From Pseudomonas kairouanensis (GTDB taxonomy: Bacteria; Pseudomonadota; Gammaproteobacteria; Pseudomonadales; Pseudomonadaceae): a DNA stretch of 64,000 nucleotides. Shown in pieces: positions 33,937 to 42,185 of this stretch. The stretch's first letter is position 1. Each line of letters starts with the position of its first letter. The notes beneath the pieces were generated by a model that worked only from the letters and a program-made list of their open reading frames with translations, ran no database searches and was not told the DNA's origin. The stretch covers positions 1 through 64,000 of the forward strand of contig NZ_QUZU01000034.1 in the NCBI RefSeq assembly GCF_004682055.1. Reading direction: 5' to 3'. The position numbers were made by a program, and so were the translations under genes.

Positions 33937-34758
33937 TCAGGGCTGGAAGGCGCCGATAAAGATTGCCGGGTCGACCCGAGCATCATTGAGGCTGACGTTC
34001 CAGTGCATATGCGGCCCGGTTGCGCGTCCCGTGGCGCCGACTTTGCCCACTACTGCGCCCCGTGTGAGTTGATCGCCAACTTTCACATCGATCTTCGACA
34101 TATGGCAGAACATGCTGATGAAACCCTGGCCGTGATCGACGAAGACGGTGTTGCCGTTGAAGAAGTAATTGCCTACCAGGATTACTTTACCGTTCGCTGG
34201 CGTCTTGATGGGCGTACCGGCCGGTACGGCGAAATCCAGGCCTGAATGCGGGTTGCGCTCCTCTCCATTGAAGAAGCGGCGCACACCGAACTTGCTCGAC
34301 AGCGGCCCGTTCACCGGTTTGTCCAATACCAGGTTGCTCGGCAGGTTTGGGCTGAAGCTGCGGTAAGCCTTGATCTGCACAGCCAGCTCCGACTCGATGC
34401 GCTTGAGCTGGGCGGGGGCAGGGTTGACCTGGCTTTTGTTTTTCAAGGTGATGCGCTGTTCCGGGTACTTCTTGTAGCCGACGATAAACGGCAGGCTGCG
34501 CCCGCCACTGGTGATGCGCTCGTTGCCTGGCTTGACGGTCAGTGGGATACCGACAATCGCCAGCCAGTTGTCCTGTTCTTTCACCACCAGCACGGGCTTG
34601 CCCTGGTAGGTGGCTTTTGGCGCAACCGCCCAAGGGCCCAGTTCGACCACGGCAACACCACCCGGCACCGGTTTGTTCAGGGTGCGGGTGATGTAGCTGT
34701 CGGCGTGGGCGTTAAAGGCGAGGCACAGCAGCATCAACAGGCTAAAGAGACGAGGCAT
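33937..34758 (-). CDS. M23-family murein endopeptidase
   Basis: This exported zinc metallopeptidase would cut peptidoglycan cross-links. It has 273 residues: a signal peptide (MPRLFSLLMLLCLAFNAHA), a central region rich in beta strand, and a C-terminal LytM/M23 domain. The metal motif HSGLDFA and the catalytic GPHMHWNV are intact, so it should be active. ATG 34758 is chosen over TTG 34761. It is read from the same strand directly after xseA (three-base gap). Confidence 0.9.
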   Translation of the reverse strand: MPRLFSLLMLLCLAFNAHADSYITRTLNKPVPGGVAVVELGPWAVAPKATYQGKPVLVVKEQDNWLAIVGIPLTVKPGNERITSGGRSLPFIVGYKKYPEQRITLKNKSQVNPAPAQLKRIESELAVQIKAYRSFSPNLPSNLVLDKPVNGPLSSKFGVRRFFNGEERNPHSGLDFAVPAGTPIKTPANGKVILVGNYFFNGNTVFVDHGQGFISMFCHMSKIDVKVGDQLTRGAVVGKVGATGRATGPHMHWNVSLNDARVDPAIFIGAFQP

Positions 34759-34761
34759 CAA

Positions 34762-36141
34762 TTAATCCAATAACGAAAGGGTGACGGGTGTGAGGTGGTT
34801 GTCTTCCACCCTCACTTGCAATTGGCCTTCACCCAGGCGCGCAGTCAGGCGCTGGCCGGTGTGGGTCTGCGCGGCATTGCGTATGGCCTGGCCACGCTCA
34901 TCCAGCAGGATGCTGTAGCCGCGGCCCAGGGTTGCCAGCGGGCTGACCACCTGCAACGTCTGCACCTGGCTCTGCAGTTGCAGGCGCCGTGCCTTGAGGC
35001 CTTCGCGCATGGCGCGGGGCAGGCGTTCGGCGAGGCTCTCCAGGCGCTGGCGCAGCAGGGCCAGTTGGCGACCGGGGTGCTGGCCGGCGAGGCGGGTTTC
35101 CAGGCGGATCAGGCGTTCACGACGGGTATTGAGGCTGCGTTCGAAAGCGCGGCGCAGTCGCATGTCCAAATCGTCGAGGCGCTGGGCCTGCTGGCGCAGA
35201 CGTTCGCCGGGGTGACGCAGGCGTCGGGCCATGCCTTCCAGGCGCAAGCGGTCATGGCTCAGGCGGTTGCGCATCAACATCACCAGGCGCCGATGCAGGT
35301 TTTCAACCTGGCGGACCAGGTGGCTGGCGTCTGGCGCGAGCAATTCGGCTGCGGCGGACGGCGTTGGAGCACGCACGTCGGCGACGAAATCGCTGATGGA
35401 CACATCGGTTTCATGGCCCACGGCGCTGACGATCGGTGTGACGCAAGCGTCCACCGCCCGAGCCACGGCTTCTTCGTTGAAGCACCACAGGTCTTCCAGC
35501 GAACCACCGCCACGGGCCAGGATCAGCGCGTCAAAGCCACGGGCATCGGCCAGTTTCAGCGCTCGTACAATCTGCGGGATCGCTTCGCGGCCTTGCACGG
35601 CGGTGGGGATCAGCGTCAGTTCAACGTTCGGCGCCCGACGCCTGAACACGCTGATGATGTCGCGGATCACCGCGCCCGTTGGCGAACTGATGATGCCAAT
35701 GCGCCGAGGGTGGGCGGGCAACGGCACTTTGCGGTCGGCACTGAACAGGCCTTCGGCGCTGAGTTTTTCTTTCAGTGCATCGAAGGCCAAACGCAGCGCA
35801 CCATCACCCGCGGGTTCGACGGTGTCGAGAATCAACTGGTAGTCACCACGGCCTTCAAACAGCGAGACCTTGCCCCGCACTTTCACCGCCAGGCCATCCT
35901 TCAGCGCCTGGCGCACACGCGCAGCGTTGTTGCGAAAGAGGGCGCAACGCACCTGGGCGCCGCTGTCCTTGAGGGTGAAGTACACATGGCCGGAGGCCGG
36001 GCGGGCGAGGTTGGAGATCTCGCCTTCAACCCAGATATTGGTGAACACGTCTTCCAGCAACACCCGCGCACGGCCGTTGAGCTGGCTGACAGTCAGGACT
36101 TCGCGGTCCAGGCCCAGACGGGCAAAGGGATCTTTAATCAT
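34762..36141 (-). CDS. xseA: Exodeoxyribonuclease VII large subunit
   Basis: XseA with XseB degrades single-stranded DNA bidirectionally. The 459 residues have an N-terminal OB fold (LTVSQLNGRARVLLEDVFTNIWVEGEISNL) and the conserved catalytic block with FDALILARGGGSLEDLWCFNEE and AVGHETDVSISDFVAD. A long coiled-coil Arg-rich helix (about 290-390) follows. xseB is not in the window. It is 10 bases after the LysR gene stop on the same strand. Confidence 0.96.
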   Translation of the reverse strand: MIKDPFARLGLDREVLTVSQLNGRARVLLEDVFTNIWVEGEISNLARPASGHVYFTLKDSGAQVRCALFRNNAARVRQALKDGLAVKVRGKVSLFEGRGDYQLILDTVEPAGDGALRLAFDALKEKLSAEGLFSADRKVPLPAHPRRIGIISSPTGAVIRDIISVFRRRAPNVELTLIPTAVQGREAIPQIVRALKLADARGFDALILARGGGSLEDLWCFNEEAVARAVDACVTPIVSAVGHETDVSISDFVADVRAPTPSAAAELLAPDASHLVRQVENLHRRLVMLMRNRLSHDRLRLEGMARRLRHPGERLRQQAQRLDDLDMRLRRAFERSLNTRRERLIRLETRLAGQHPGRQLALLRQRLESLAERLPRAMREGLKARRLQLQSQVQTLQVVSPLATLGRGYSILLDERGQAIRNAAQTHTGQRLTARLGEGQLQVRVEDNHLTPVTLSLLD

Positions 36142-36151
36142 GGGCGGCAGT

Positions 36152-37042
36152 TTATAGGCATTCGTGCAGGGTTTGGCAGAATTGCTCCACCAGCGCGCTG
36201 GGCGTTTGCTGACAGGCCAGGGCCACAGTGCTTATGCAGTCCGGGTCAGCCAGGGGTAAAAAACGCACGCCGGAAGGAGAAATGTCCTGCATGGATTTTG
36301 GTAACAAGGCAATACCGAAGCCCGCCTGGATCAGTTGCAGTTGGGTGGTCTTGCGCGACATCACCCGCGCCGACTTGGGGAAAAATCCCGCGCGCATGCA
36401 CAACTCTGCCGACAGATAACTCAGGCCGCCGCGCTGTGGATGCGGGATGGAGATAAACGCGTCGTCCTTGAGCTGTTCCAGCGCTACGGGGGTATTGCGG
36501 GCCGCCAAAGGGTGATCCGGCGGCACCGCCAGCAACAATTGCTCGCTATATAAAGGCACTACCCGGACGCCTTCGCGCTGGCGCAATACCGGCAAGCGCA
36601 ATAGCCCAACTTCCAGGCGACCATCGGCAATTTCTTCCAACTGCGCTTCGGAGGACAGTTTGACGATATCCATCGATACACCAGGGCAGCGCTCCAGCCA
36701 GGTACTGATGCCCTGCAGCAATGGGCCACTCATCGGCACGGTACTCGAATGGCTCAGGCGCAGGGTGCCCAGTTGGCCGTTGCCCACTTGCGTGGCCATC
36801 TCGCTGGCCTTGAGCAGTTCGCCCAGAAGGTTACGCGCCCTGGGGTAAAAGGCCTCACCGGCCGCCGTCAGCCGGGGCTGGCGCGCGGTGCGTTCGAACA
36901 GCGGGGTTTGCAGCTGGATCTCCAGTTCCTTGATCTGCCGGCTCAGGGCTGATTGCGCCACAAACAGGCGCTCGGCAGCGGCGCTGAAGCTGCCGCTGTC
37001 GGCGATTTCGACGAAGTAGCGCAGTTGGCGGGTTGAAATCAC
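36152..37042 (-). CDS. LysR-family transcriptional regulator
   Basis: This is a 296-residue LysR regulator with an N-terminal winged helix (LRYFVEIADSGSFSAAAERLFVAQSALSRQIKELE) and an effector-binding domain. It starts with GTG at 37042 and diverges from the TauE/SafE transporter gene across 99 bases, the classic arrangement for a LysR protein controlling its neighbour. The inducer is unknown. Confidence 0.9.
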   Translation of the reverse strand: MISTRQLRYFVEIADSGSFSAAAERLFVAQSALSRQIKELEIQLQTPLFERTARQPRLTAAGEAFYPRARNLLGELLKASEMATQVGNGQLGTLRLSHSSTVPMSGPLLQGISTWLERCPGVSMDIVKLSSEAQLEEIADGRLEVGLLRLPVLRQREGVRVVPLYSEQLLLAVPPDHPLAARNTPVALEQLKDDAFISIPHPQRGGLSYLSAELCMRAGFFPKSARVMSRKTTQLQLIQAGFGIALLPKSMQDISPSGVRFLPLADPDCISTVALACQQTPSALVEQFCQTLHECL

Positions 37043-37141
37043 GCGTCATGCCTTTTAGAGATGGGTGAAGGGCGTTGAAGATATTAGTCGCAACCCTCGC
37101 CGATGGCTAAAGTGAAGGCCATCTCTTTAAAGGAATAACCC

Positions 37142-37909
37142 ATGAGCCCGGTTGAGCTGATGAGCCAGTGGTCGTTTGGCGGTGTGCAGTGGCTGGTGAT
37201 CGGCCTGGGCGTGGCGGTGGCGTATATCGTGTTTGGCATCGCAGGCTTTGGTACGGCGCTGGTGGCGGGGCCGGTGCTGATCCTGTTTATGCCGTTGTCG
37301 AAGATCATTGCGCTGTTGGTGCTGCTGGATTTTGTCGCGGCGTTTGGCGGCCTGCTGCAAACGCGGCGCGATGTGAACAAGTCGGAGCTGCTGCGCTTGC
37401 TGCCGTGCATGGCCATAGGTTGCACTTTGGGCGTGGTGTTTTTGCTCAACCTGCATTCGGACTTGTTGCTGCTGCTGATGGGGCTGTTTATCAGCGCCTA
37501 TGCGATCTATAGCTTGACGGTAAAGGCGCGGCCGACGCAGTTGGCGGCGGGTTGGTCGGTGCCCATGGGTACCGTGGGCGGGTTGTTTGGTGCACTGTTT
37601 GGCAGTGGCGGCTTTTTATATGCGATCTATCTGAACAGCCGTTTGCCCAAAGACGCGGCGCGCGCCACCCAGAGTGCGTTGATCAGTTGCAGCACGGTGG
37701 TGCGCCTGAGCCTGTTCCTGATTGCCGGGGTGTATGCGGATTTGCCGCTGTTGATGTTGGCGGTGTGCCTGTTGCCAGCGATGGTATTGGGGTTGTGGTG
37801 TGGGCGCAGGTTGACCATGCGCATGTCGCGGGAGGCGTTTGTGCGGTTGGTGACCTGGTTGGTGCTGGCCAGTGGGCTTGCGTTGATTGGGCGGTATTTG
37901 AGTGCTTGA
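37142..37909 (+). CDS. TauE/SafE-family anion transporter
   Basis: This inner-membrane protein has 255 residues and about eight hydrophobic helices. Family features are VAYIVFGIAGFGTALVAGPVLILFMP near the N-terminus and GGLFGALFGSGGFLYAIYL in the second half, the duplicated G-x-G-F-G motif of TauE/SafE (DUF81) permeases. Members export sulfite, sulfoacetate and other organic anions. AAGGA lies upstream of the ATG. Probably controlled by the divergent LysR. Confidence 0.88.
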   Translation: MSPVELMSQWSFGGVQWLVIGLGVAVAYIVFGIAGFGTALVAGPVLILFMPLSKIIALLVLLDFVAAFGGLLQTRRDVNKSELLRLLPCMAIGCTLGVVFLLNLHSDLLLLLMGLFISAYAIYSLTVKARPTQLAAGWSVPMGTVGGLFGALFGSGGFLYAIYLNSRLPKDAARATQSALISCSTVVRLSLFLIAGVYADLPLLMLAVCLLPAMVLGLWCGRRLTMRMSREAFVRLVTWLVLASGLALIGRYLSA

Positions 37910-37950
37910 CCGGATTGTTTCAGGGATTAAGCTGCCAGCCTTTAGGGCCT

Positions 37951-38023
37951 CATCGGGGGCAAGCCCCCTCCCACACTTGAAAGCATTCACAATTCAACGG
38001 TGGGAGGGGGCTTGCCCCCGATG
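37951..38023. repeat. REPIN, type C
   Basis: Inverted arms ATCGGGGGCAAGCCCCCTCC and complement flank about 25 bases. This arm differs from types A and B and occurs once in the window. Confidence 0.88.
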
Positions 38024-38051
38024 GCGTCAGCAGCCACACCGCAGGACTCCC

Positions 38052-38600
38052 ATGAACTCCCAAAGCATCCTTGTCCCCAAAATCTCCACCTTGCCCGTCC
38101 ACGAACCCCGCGCCCGGGCCATCGTGCGCTGGCTGGTGCGCAAGAACATCATCAAGGAAGAACTCACCACCTGCGGTCGCACCGGCAATCGCATGGGTTA
38201 CGCCCTGGCCGATGGCGCCCGCGCCGTGGTGCTGCACCCCGAAGCGCTGCCGTTCAACGAACCGGTCAATGGCCTGGAGATCATCTACAAACGCTGCATC
38301 TACACCCCGGCCAAGGGTTTTCTCGAAGAAGCCGGCTGCCCGGAATGCCGCAAGGAAGTCGGCGAAGCGCTGTTCGAAAGCCTGGAAGACTGGATGCCCG
38401 GCCACACCGACAACTTCACCTGCCCGCTGTGTGGGCACGAAGATGACATCAACGGGTTTCTATTCCTGCAGGAATGCGGGTTTTCCAACCTGGGATTCAT
38501 CTTCAACAATTGGGCGGAGGCGGGGTTCAAGCAGAGCTTTATCGACGAATTCGCCGATTGGCTGGACCAGAAGATGAGTTGGGTCAAAGTCGAGTTGTAA
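38052..38600 (+). CDS. Conserved protein with two CxxC motifs
   Basis: This 182-residue soluble protein of unknown function contains CPEC and CPLC, separated by about 35 residues, which could form one zinc site. The C-terminal half is conserved-looking, with FLFLQECGFSNLGFIFNNWAEAGF. I have seen relatives labelled as sugar ABC ATPases, but there is no Walker A or signature motif, so that label is not supported. ATG 38052 follows AGGA. No signal peptide or membrane helix. Confidence 0.75.
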   Translation: MNSQSILVPKISTLPVHEPRARAIVRWLVRKNIIKEELTTCGRTGNRMGYALADGARAVVLHPEALPFNEPVNGLEIIYKRCIYTPAKGFLEEAGCPECRKEVGEALFESLEDWMPGHTDNFTCPLCGHEDDINGFLFLQECGFSNLGFIFNNWAEAGFKQSFIDEFADWLDQKMSWVKVEL

Positions 38601-38607
38601 CCCATCT

Positions 38608-38707
38608 TGTAGGAGCGAGCTTGCTCGCGAAAATCGTCAACGATAACGCGGGCAGTCAGGTTCAACGCGGTGACCTTGGGTTTTTCGCGAGCAAGCTCGC
38701 TCCTACA
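38608..38707. repeat. REPIN, type B
   Basis: Same arms as 23794 and nearly the same interior (AATCGTCAACGATAACGCG, then AACGCGGTG), showing recent common origin of the whole unit. Confidence 0.9.
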
Positions 38708-38764
38708 GAAAAGCCGCAAGGGTTCCCCATCTATCAGTATTCCCAAATATGTCAGAGTTTTACA

Positions 38765-38793
38765 TTGAGCCAGACGGGGTGCATGTATATAAT
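38765..38793 (+). promoter_or_regulatory. Sigma-70 promoter of guaB
   Basis: TTGAGC (38765-38770) and TATAAT (38788-38793) are separated by 17 bases and sit 36 bases before the guaB ATG. Confidence 0.75.
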
Positions 38794-38829
38794 GGCGCGC
38801 TTCCATTTTCCCGCTCGGGAGCCCCCGCG

Positions 38830-40299
38830 ATGCTGCGTATCAGCCAAGAAGCTCTGACATTCGACGACATTCTCCTAGTGCCCGGTTATTCCGAGGTGCT
38901 TCCTAACGAAGTCAGTCTCAAGACCCGCCTAACCCGTGGCATCGAGCTGAATATTCCACTGGTTTCCGCTGCCATGGACACCGTCACTGAAGCCCGTTTG
39001 GCAATCGCCATGGCTCAGGAAGGCGGCATCGGCATCATCCACAAGAACATGACTATCGAGCAGCAAGCTGCCGAAGTGCGCAAGGTCAAGCGCTACGAAG
39101 CGGGTGTGGTCAAAGACCCCATCACCATCGAAGCCGACGCCACCGTGCGTGACCTGTTCGACCTGACCCGCCTGCACAACATCTCCGGTGTACCCGTGCT
39201 GCATGATGGCGACCTGGTCGGCATCGTCACTTCCCGTGACGTGCGTTTCGAAAACCGTCTTGAAGTCACCGTCCGTGAAGTGATGACGCCTAAAGAGCGT
39301 CTGGTCACTGTCAAGGAAGGCGCCGACAAGAACGACGTACGCGAATTGCTGCACAAGCACCGTATCGAGCGCGTGCTGATCGTCGACGACAAATTCGCCC
39401 TTAAAGGCATGATGACCGTCAACGACATCGAAAAAGCCAAGGCTTACCCGCTGGCCAGCAAGGATGACCAAGGTCGTCTGCGCGTTGGCGCTGCCGTCGG
39501 TACCGGTAAAGACACCGGCGACCGCGTAGCCGCGCTGGTGGCTGCTGGTGTTGACGTGGTGGTGGTCGACACTGCCCACGGTCACTCCAAAGGCGTGATC
39601 GACCGCGTACGTTGGGTCAAGCAGAACTTCCCTGAAGTCCAAGTGATCGGCGGCAACATTGCCACCGGCGCCGCTGCCAAGGCCCTGGCCGAAGCGGGCG
39701 CAGACGCCGTCAAGGTCGGTATCGGCCCAGGTTCGATCTGCACCACCCGTATCGTCGCCGGTGTAGGCGTGCCGCAAATCAGCGCCATCGCCAACGTCGC
39801 CGCTGCCCTTGAAGGCACGGGCGTACCGTTGATCGCCGACGGCGGCATCCGTTTCTCCGGTGACCTGTCCAAGGCCATCGTTGCCGGTGCTTCCTGCGTG
39901 ATGATGGGCTCGATGTTCGCCGGTACCGAAGAAGCGCCAGGCGAGATCGAACTGTTCCAGGGCCGTTCCTACAAGGCTTACCGTGGCATGGGTTCGCTGG
40001 GCGCCATGTCCCAGGCTCAAGGTTCTTCCGACCGTTACTTCCAGGACTCCTCGGCAGGCGCCGAGAAGCTCGTTCCGGAAGGCATCGAAGGCCGTGTGCC
40101 GTACAAGGGCACCCTGAGCGCCATCATCCATCAACTGATGGGCGGCCTGCGTTCCTCGATGGGCTACACCGGCAGCGCCGACATCGAAGAAATGCGCACC
40201 AAGCCAGAGTTCGTACGGATCACCGGCGCCGGCATGGCTGAATCCCATGTCCACGACGTGCAGATCACCAAGGAAGCGCCAAACTATCGCGTAGGTTGA
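38830..40299 (+). CDS. guaB: IMP dehydrogenase
   Basis: GuaB oxidises IMP to XMP with NAD, the first step to GMP. The 489 residues have the barrel with two inserted CBS domains (about 90-205) and the catalytic-loop cysteine in GPGSICTTRIVAGVG. The flap motif GSLGAMSQAQGSSDRYF is intact. ATG 38830 gives MLRISQEALTFDDILL; a longer frame would run through the promoter. It precedes guaA by 81 bases. Confidence 0.98.
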   Translation: MLRISQEALTFDDILLVPGYSEVLPNEVSLKTRLTRGIELNIPLVSAAMDTVTEARLAIAMAQEGGIGIIHKNMTIEQQAAEVRKVKRYEAGVVKDPITIEADATVRDLFDLTRLHNISGVPVLHDGDLVGIVTSRDVRFENRLEVTVREVMTPKERLVTVKEGADKNDVRELLHKHRIERVLIVDDKFALKGMMTVNDIEKAKAYPLASKDDQGRLRVGAAVGTGKDTGDRVAALVAAGVDVVVVDTAHGHSKGVIDRVRWVKQNFPEVQVIGGNIATGAAAKALAEAGADAVKVGIGPGSICTTRIVAGVGVPQISAIANVAAALEGTGVPLIADGGIRFSGDLSKAIVAGASCVMMGSMFAGTEEAPGEIELFQGRSYKAYRGMGSLGAMSQAQGSSDRYFQDSSAGAEKLVPEGIEGRVPYKGTLSAIIHQLMGGLRSSMGYTGSADIEEMRTKPEFVRITGAGMAESHVHDVQITKEAPNYRVG

Positions 40300-40323
40300 T
40301 GCTTTCTGCAAAACGTTAAGTAA

Positions 40324-40346
40324 CCGGGGCTGTTCTTTCAGCCCCG
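40324..40346 (+). other. Hairpin between guaB and guaA
   Basis: CGGGGCTG-TTCTTT-CAGCCCCG forms an eight-pair stem. It lacks a clean T run, so partial termination or mRNA stabilisation between guaB and guaA is more likely than full termination. Confidence 0.5.
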
Positions 40347-40380
40347 AGTTGTTTCTGATTCATTAGACGAGACTGACTTC

Positions 40381-41958
40381 ATGGCCCTCGACATTCACGC
40401 CCACCGCATCCTGATCCTCGACTTCGGTTCCCAGTACACCCAGCTGATCGCCCGCCGCGTGCGTGAAATCGGCGTGTACTGCGAACTGCATCCGTTCGAC
40501 ATGGATGACGAAGCGATCCGCGAATTCGCACCTAAAGGTGTCATCCTCGCCGGTGGCCCCGAGTCCGTGCACGAAGCCAACAGCCCGCGTTGCCCGCAAG
40601 CGGTATTCGACCTGGGCGTGCCCGTCTTCGGTATCTGCTACGGCATGCAGACCATGGCCGAGCAACTGGGCGGCAAGGTTGAAGGTTCCGAGCTGCGTGA
40701 ATTCGGTTATGCCCGTGTCGACGTGGTCGGCAAGAGCCGCCTGCTGGACGGCATCGAAGACCACGTCGACGCCGACGGCCTGTTCGGCCTCGACGTGTGG
40801 ATGAGCCACGGTGACAAGGTCACCAAGATGCCGGAAGACTTCCACATCCTGGCCAGCACCCCAAGCTGCCCGATCGCTGGCATGTTCAGCGACGAGCGTC
40901 GCTACTACGGCGTGCAGTTCCACCCGGAAGTGACCCACACCAAGCAAGGCGGGCGCATCCTGTCGCGCTTCATCCTCGACATCTGCGAGTGTGAAGCCCT
41001 GTGGACCCCATCAAAAATCGCTGAAGACGCCATCGCCCAGGTTCGCGCCCAGGTCGGCACCGACAACGTATTGCTGGGCCTGTCCGGCGGCGTTGACTCC
41101 TCCGTGGTAGCCGCCCTGCTGCACAAAGCCATTGGCGATCAACTGACCTGCGTCTTCGTCGACAACGGCCTGCTGCGCCTGCACGAAGGCGAGCAAGTGA
41201 TGGCTATGTTCGCCGAGAACATGGGCGTCAAGGTGATCCGCGCCAACGCCGAGGACCAGTTCCTCAACAACCTGGCCGGCGAGTCCGACCCAGAGAAGAA
41301 GCGCAAGATCATCGGTCGCACCTTCATCGACGTATTCGATGCCCAGTCCAACAAACTGGACAACATCAAGTACCTCGCCCAGGGCACCATCTACCCTGAC
41401 GTGATCGAGTCGGCTGGCGCCAAGAGCGGCAAGGCCCACGTGATCAAGTCCCACCACAACGTGGGTGGCCTGCCTGAGGAAATGAACCTCAAGCTGGTAG
41501 AACCGCTGCGCGAACTGTTCAAGGACGAAGTCCGCCGTCTGGGGCTGGAACTGGGCCTGCCGTACGACATGGTCTACCGCCACCCATTCCCAGGCCCGGG
41601 CCTGGGCGTGCGCATCCTGGGTGAAGTGAAGAAGGAATACGCCGACCTGCTGCGTCGCGCCGACCACATCTTCATCGAAGAACTGCGCAAAGCCGACTGG
41701 TACCACAAGGTCAGCCAGGCATTCGTAGTGTTCCAGCCGGTGAAATCCGTTGGCGTGGTAGGCGATGGTCGTCGTTATGCTTGGGTGGTTGCCCTGCGTG
41801 CCGTAGAGACCATCGACTTCATGACTGCCCGTTGGGCACACCTGCCGTACGAACTGCTGGAGACTGTCAGCGGCCGTATCATCAATGAGATCGAAGGCAT
41901 TTCGCGCGTTACTTATGACGTGTCGAGCAAGCCGCCAGCGACGATTGAGTGGGAATGA
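40381..41958 (+). CDS. guaA: GMP synthase (glutamine-hydrolysing)
   Basis: GuaA converts XMP to GMP with glutamine and ATP. It has 525 residues, with an N-terminal class I glutamine amidotransferase (catalytic Cys in GICYGMQTMAEQLGG; His/Glu in QFHPEVTHT) and an ATP-pyrophosphatase P-loop LSGGVDSSVVAALLH. The C-terminal dimerisation domain ends KPPATIEWE. It is probably co-transcribed with guaB. Confidence 0.98.
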   Translation: MALDIHAHRILILDFGSQYTQLIARRVREIGVYCELHPFDMDDEAIREFAPKGVILAGGPESVHEANSPRCPQAVFDLGVPVFGICYGMQTMAEQLGGKVEGSELREFGYARVDVVGKSRLLDGIEDHVDADGLFGLDVWMSHGDKVTKMPEDFHILASTPSCPIAGMFSDERRYYGVQFHPEVTHTKQGGRILSRFILDICECEALWTPSKIAEDAIAQVRAQVGTDNVLLGLSGGVDSSVVAALLHKAIGDQLTCVFVDNGLLRLHEGEQVMAMFAENMGVKVIRANAEDQFLNNLAGESDPEKKRKIIGRTFIDVFDAQSNKLDNIKYLAQGTIYPDVIESAGAKSGKAHVIKSHHNVGGLPEEMNLKLVEPLRELFKDEVRRLGLELGLPYDMVYRHPFPGPGLGVRILGEVKKEYADLLRRADHIFIEELRKADWYHKVSQAFVVFQPVKSVGVVGDGRRYAWVVALRAVETIDFMTARWAHLPYELLETVSGRIINEIEGISRVTYDVSSKPPATIEWE

Positions 41959-41987
41959 TCCTGCGCTAGCAGGTGAGTGCTGAACAA

Positions 41988-42023
41988 CAAAACCCCGGCC
42001 TGGTGCCGGGGTTTTGCGTTTTT
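41988..42023 (+). terminator. Intrinsic terminator after guaA
   Basis: CAAAACCCCGGC/GCCGGGGTTTTG forms a 12-pair stem followed by CGTTTTTA. Confidence 0.9.
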
Positions 42024-42060
42024 ACGGCAGGCTACTTGGACAATGCTTAAACCTTGTCCA

Positions 42061-42160
42061 TAATCGATTTTGAGCAAACCTACCTATTTCTAATTGTTTT
42101 TATGCGGCCCGAATCCATTTTTATGTTTTCTCTCCATTCCTAATCGTTTTTGAGCAGACC
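42061..42160 (+). repeat. Four phased 20-base direct repeats ahead of the Fic gene
   Basis: TAATCGATTTTGAGCAAACC (42061), TAATTGTTTTTATGCGGCCC (42091), GAATCCATTTTTATGTTTTC (42111) and TAATCGTTTTTGAGCAGACC (42141) are related. They start 30, 20 and 30 bases apart, close to whole helical turns. They end 26 bases before the Fic start and look like operator sites on one DNA face. Confidence 0.6.
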
Positions 42161-42185
42161 GACTGTGGTCATTCAGGAGCCCGCC

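Noticed and set aside
34795..36456. Long open frame antisense to xseA and the LysR gene (553 codons)
   Set aside because: It spans two well-supported genes on the opposite strand and its product is compositionally odd.
42038..42059. GGACAA...TTGTCC inverted repeat as a second terminator after guaA
   Set aside because: Only six pairs and no T run; the strong terminator at 41988-42023 already accounts for the transcript end.
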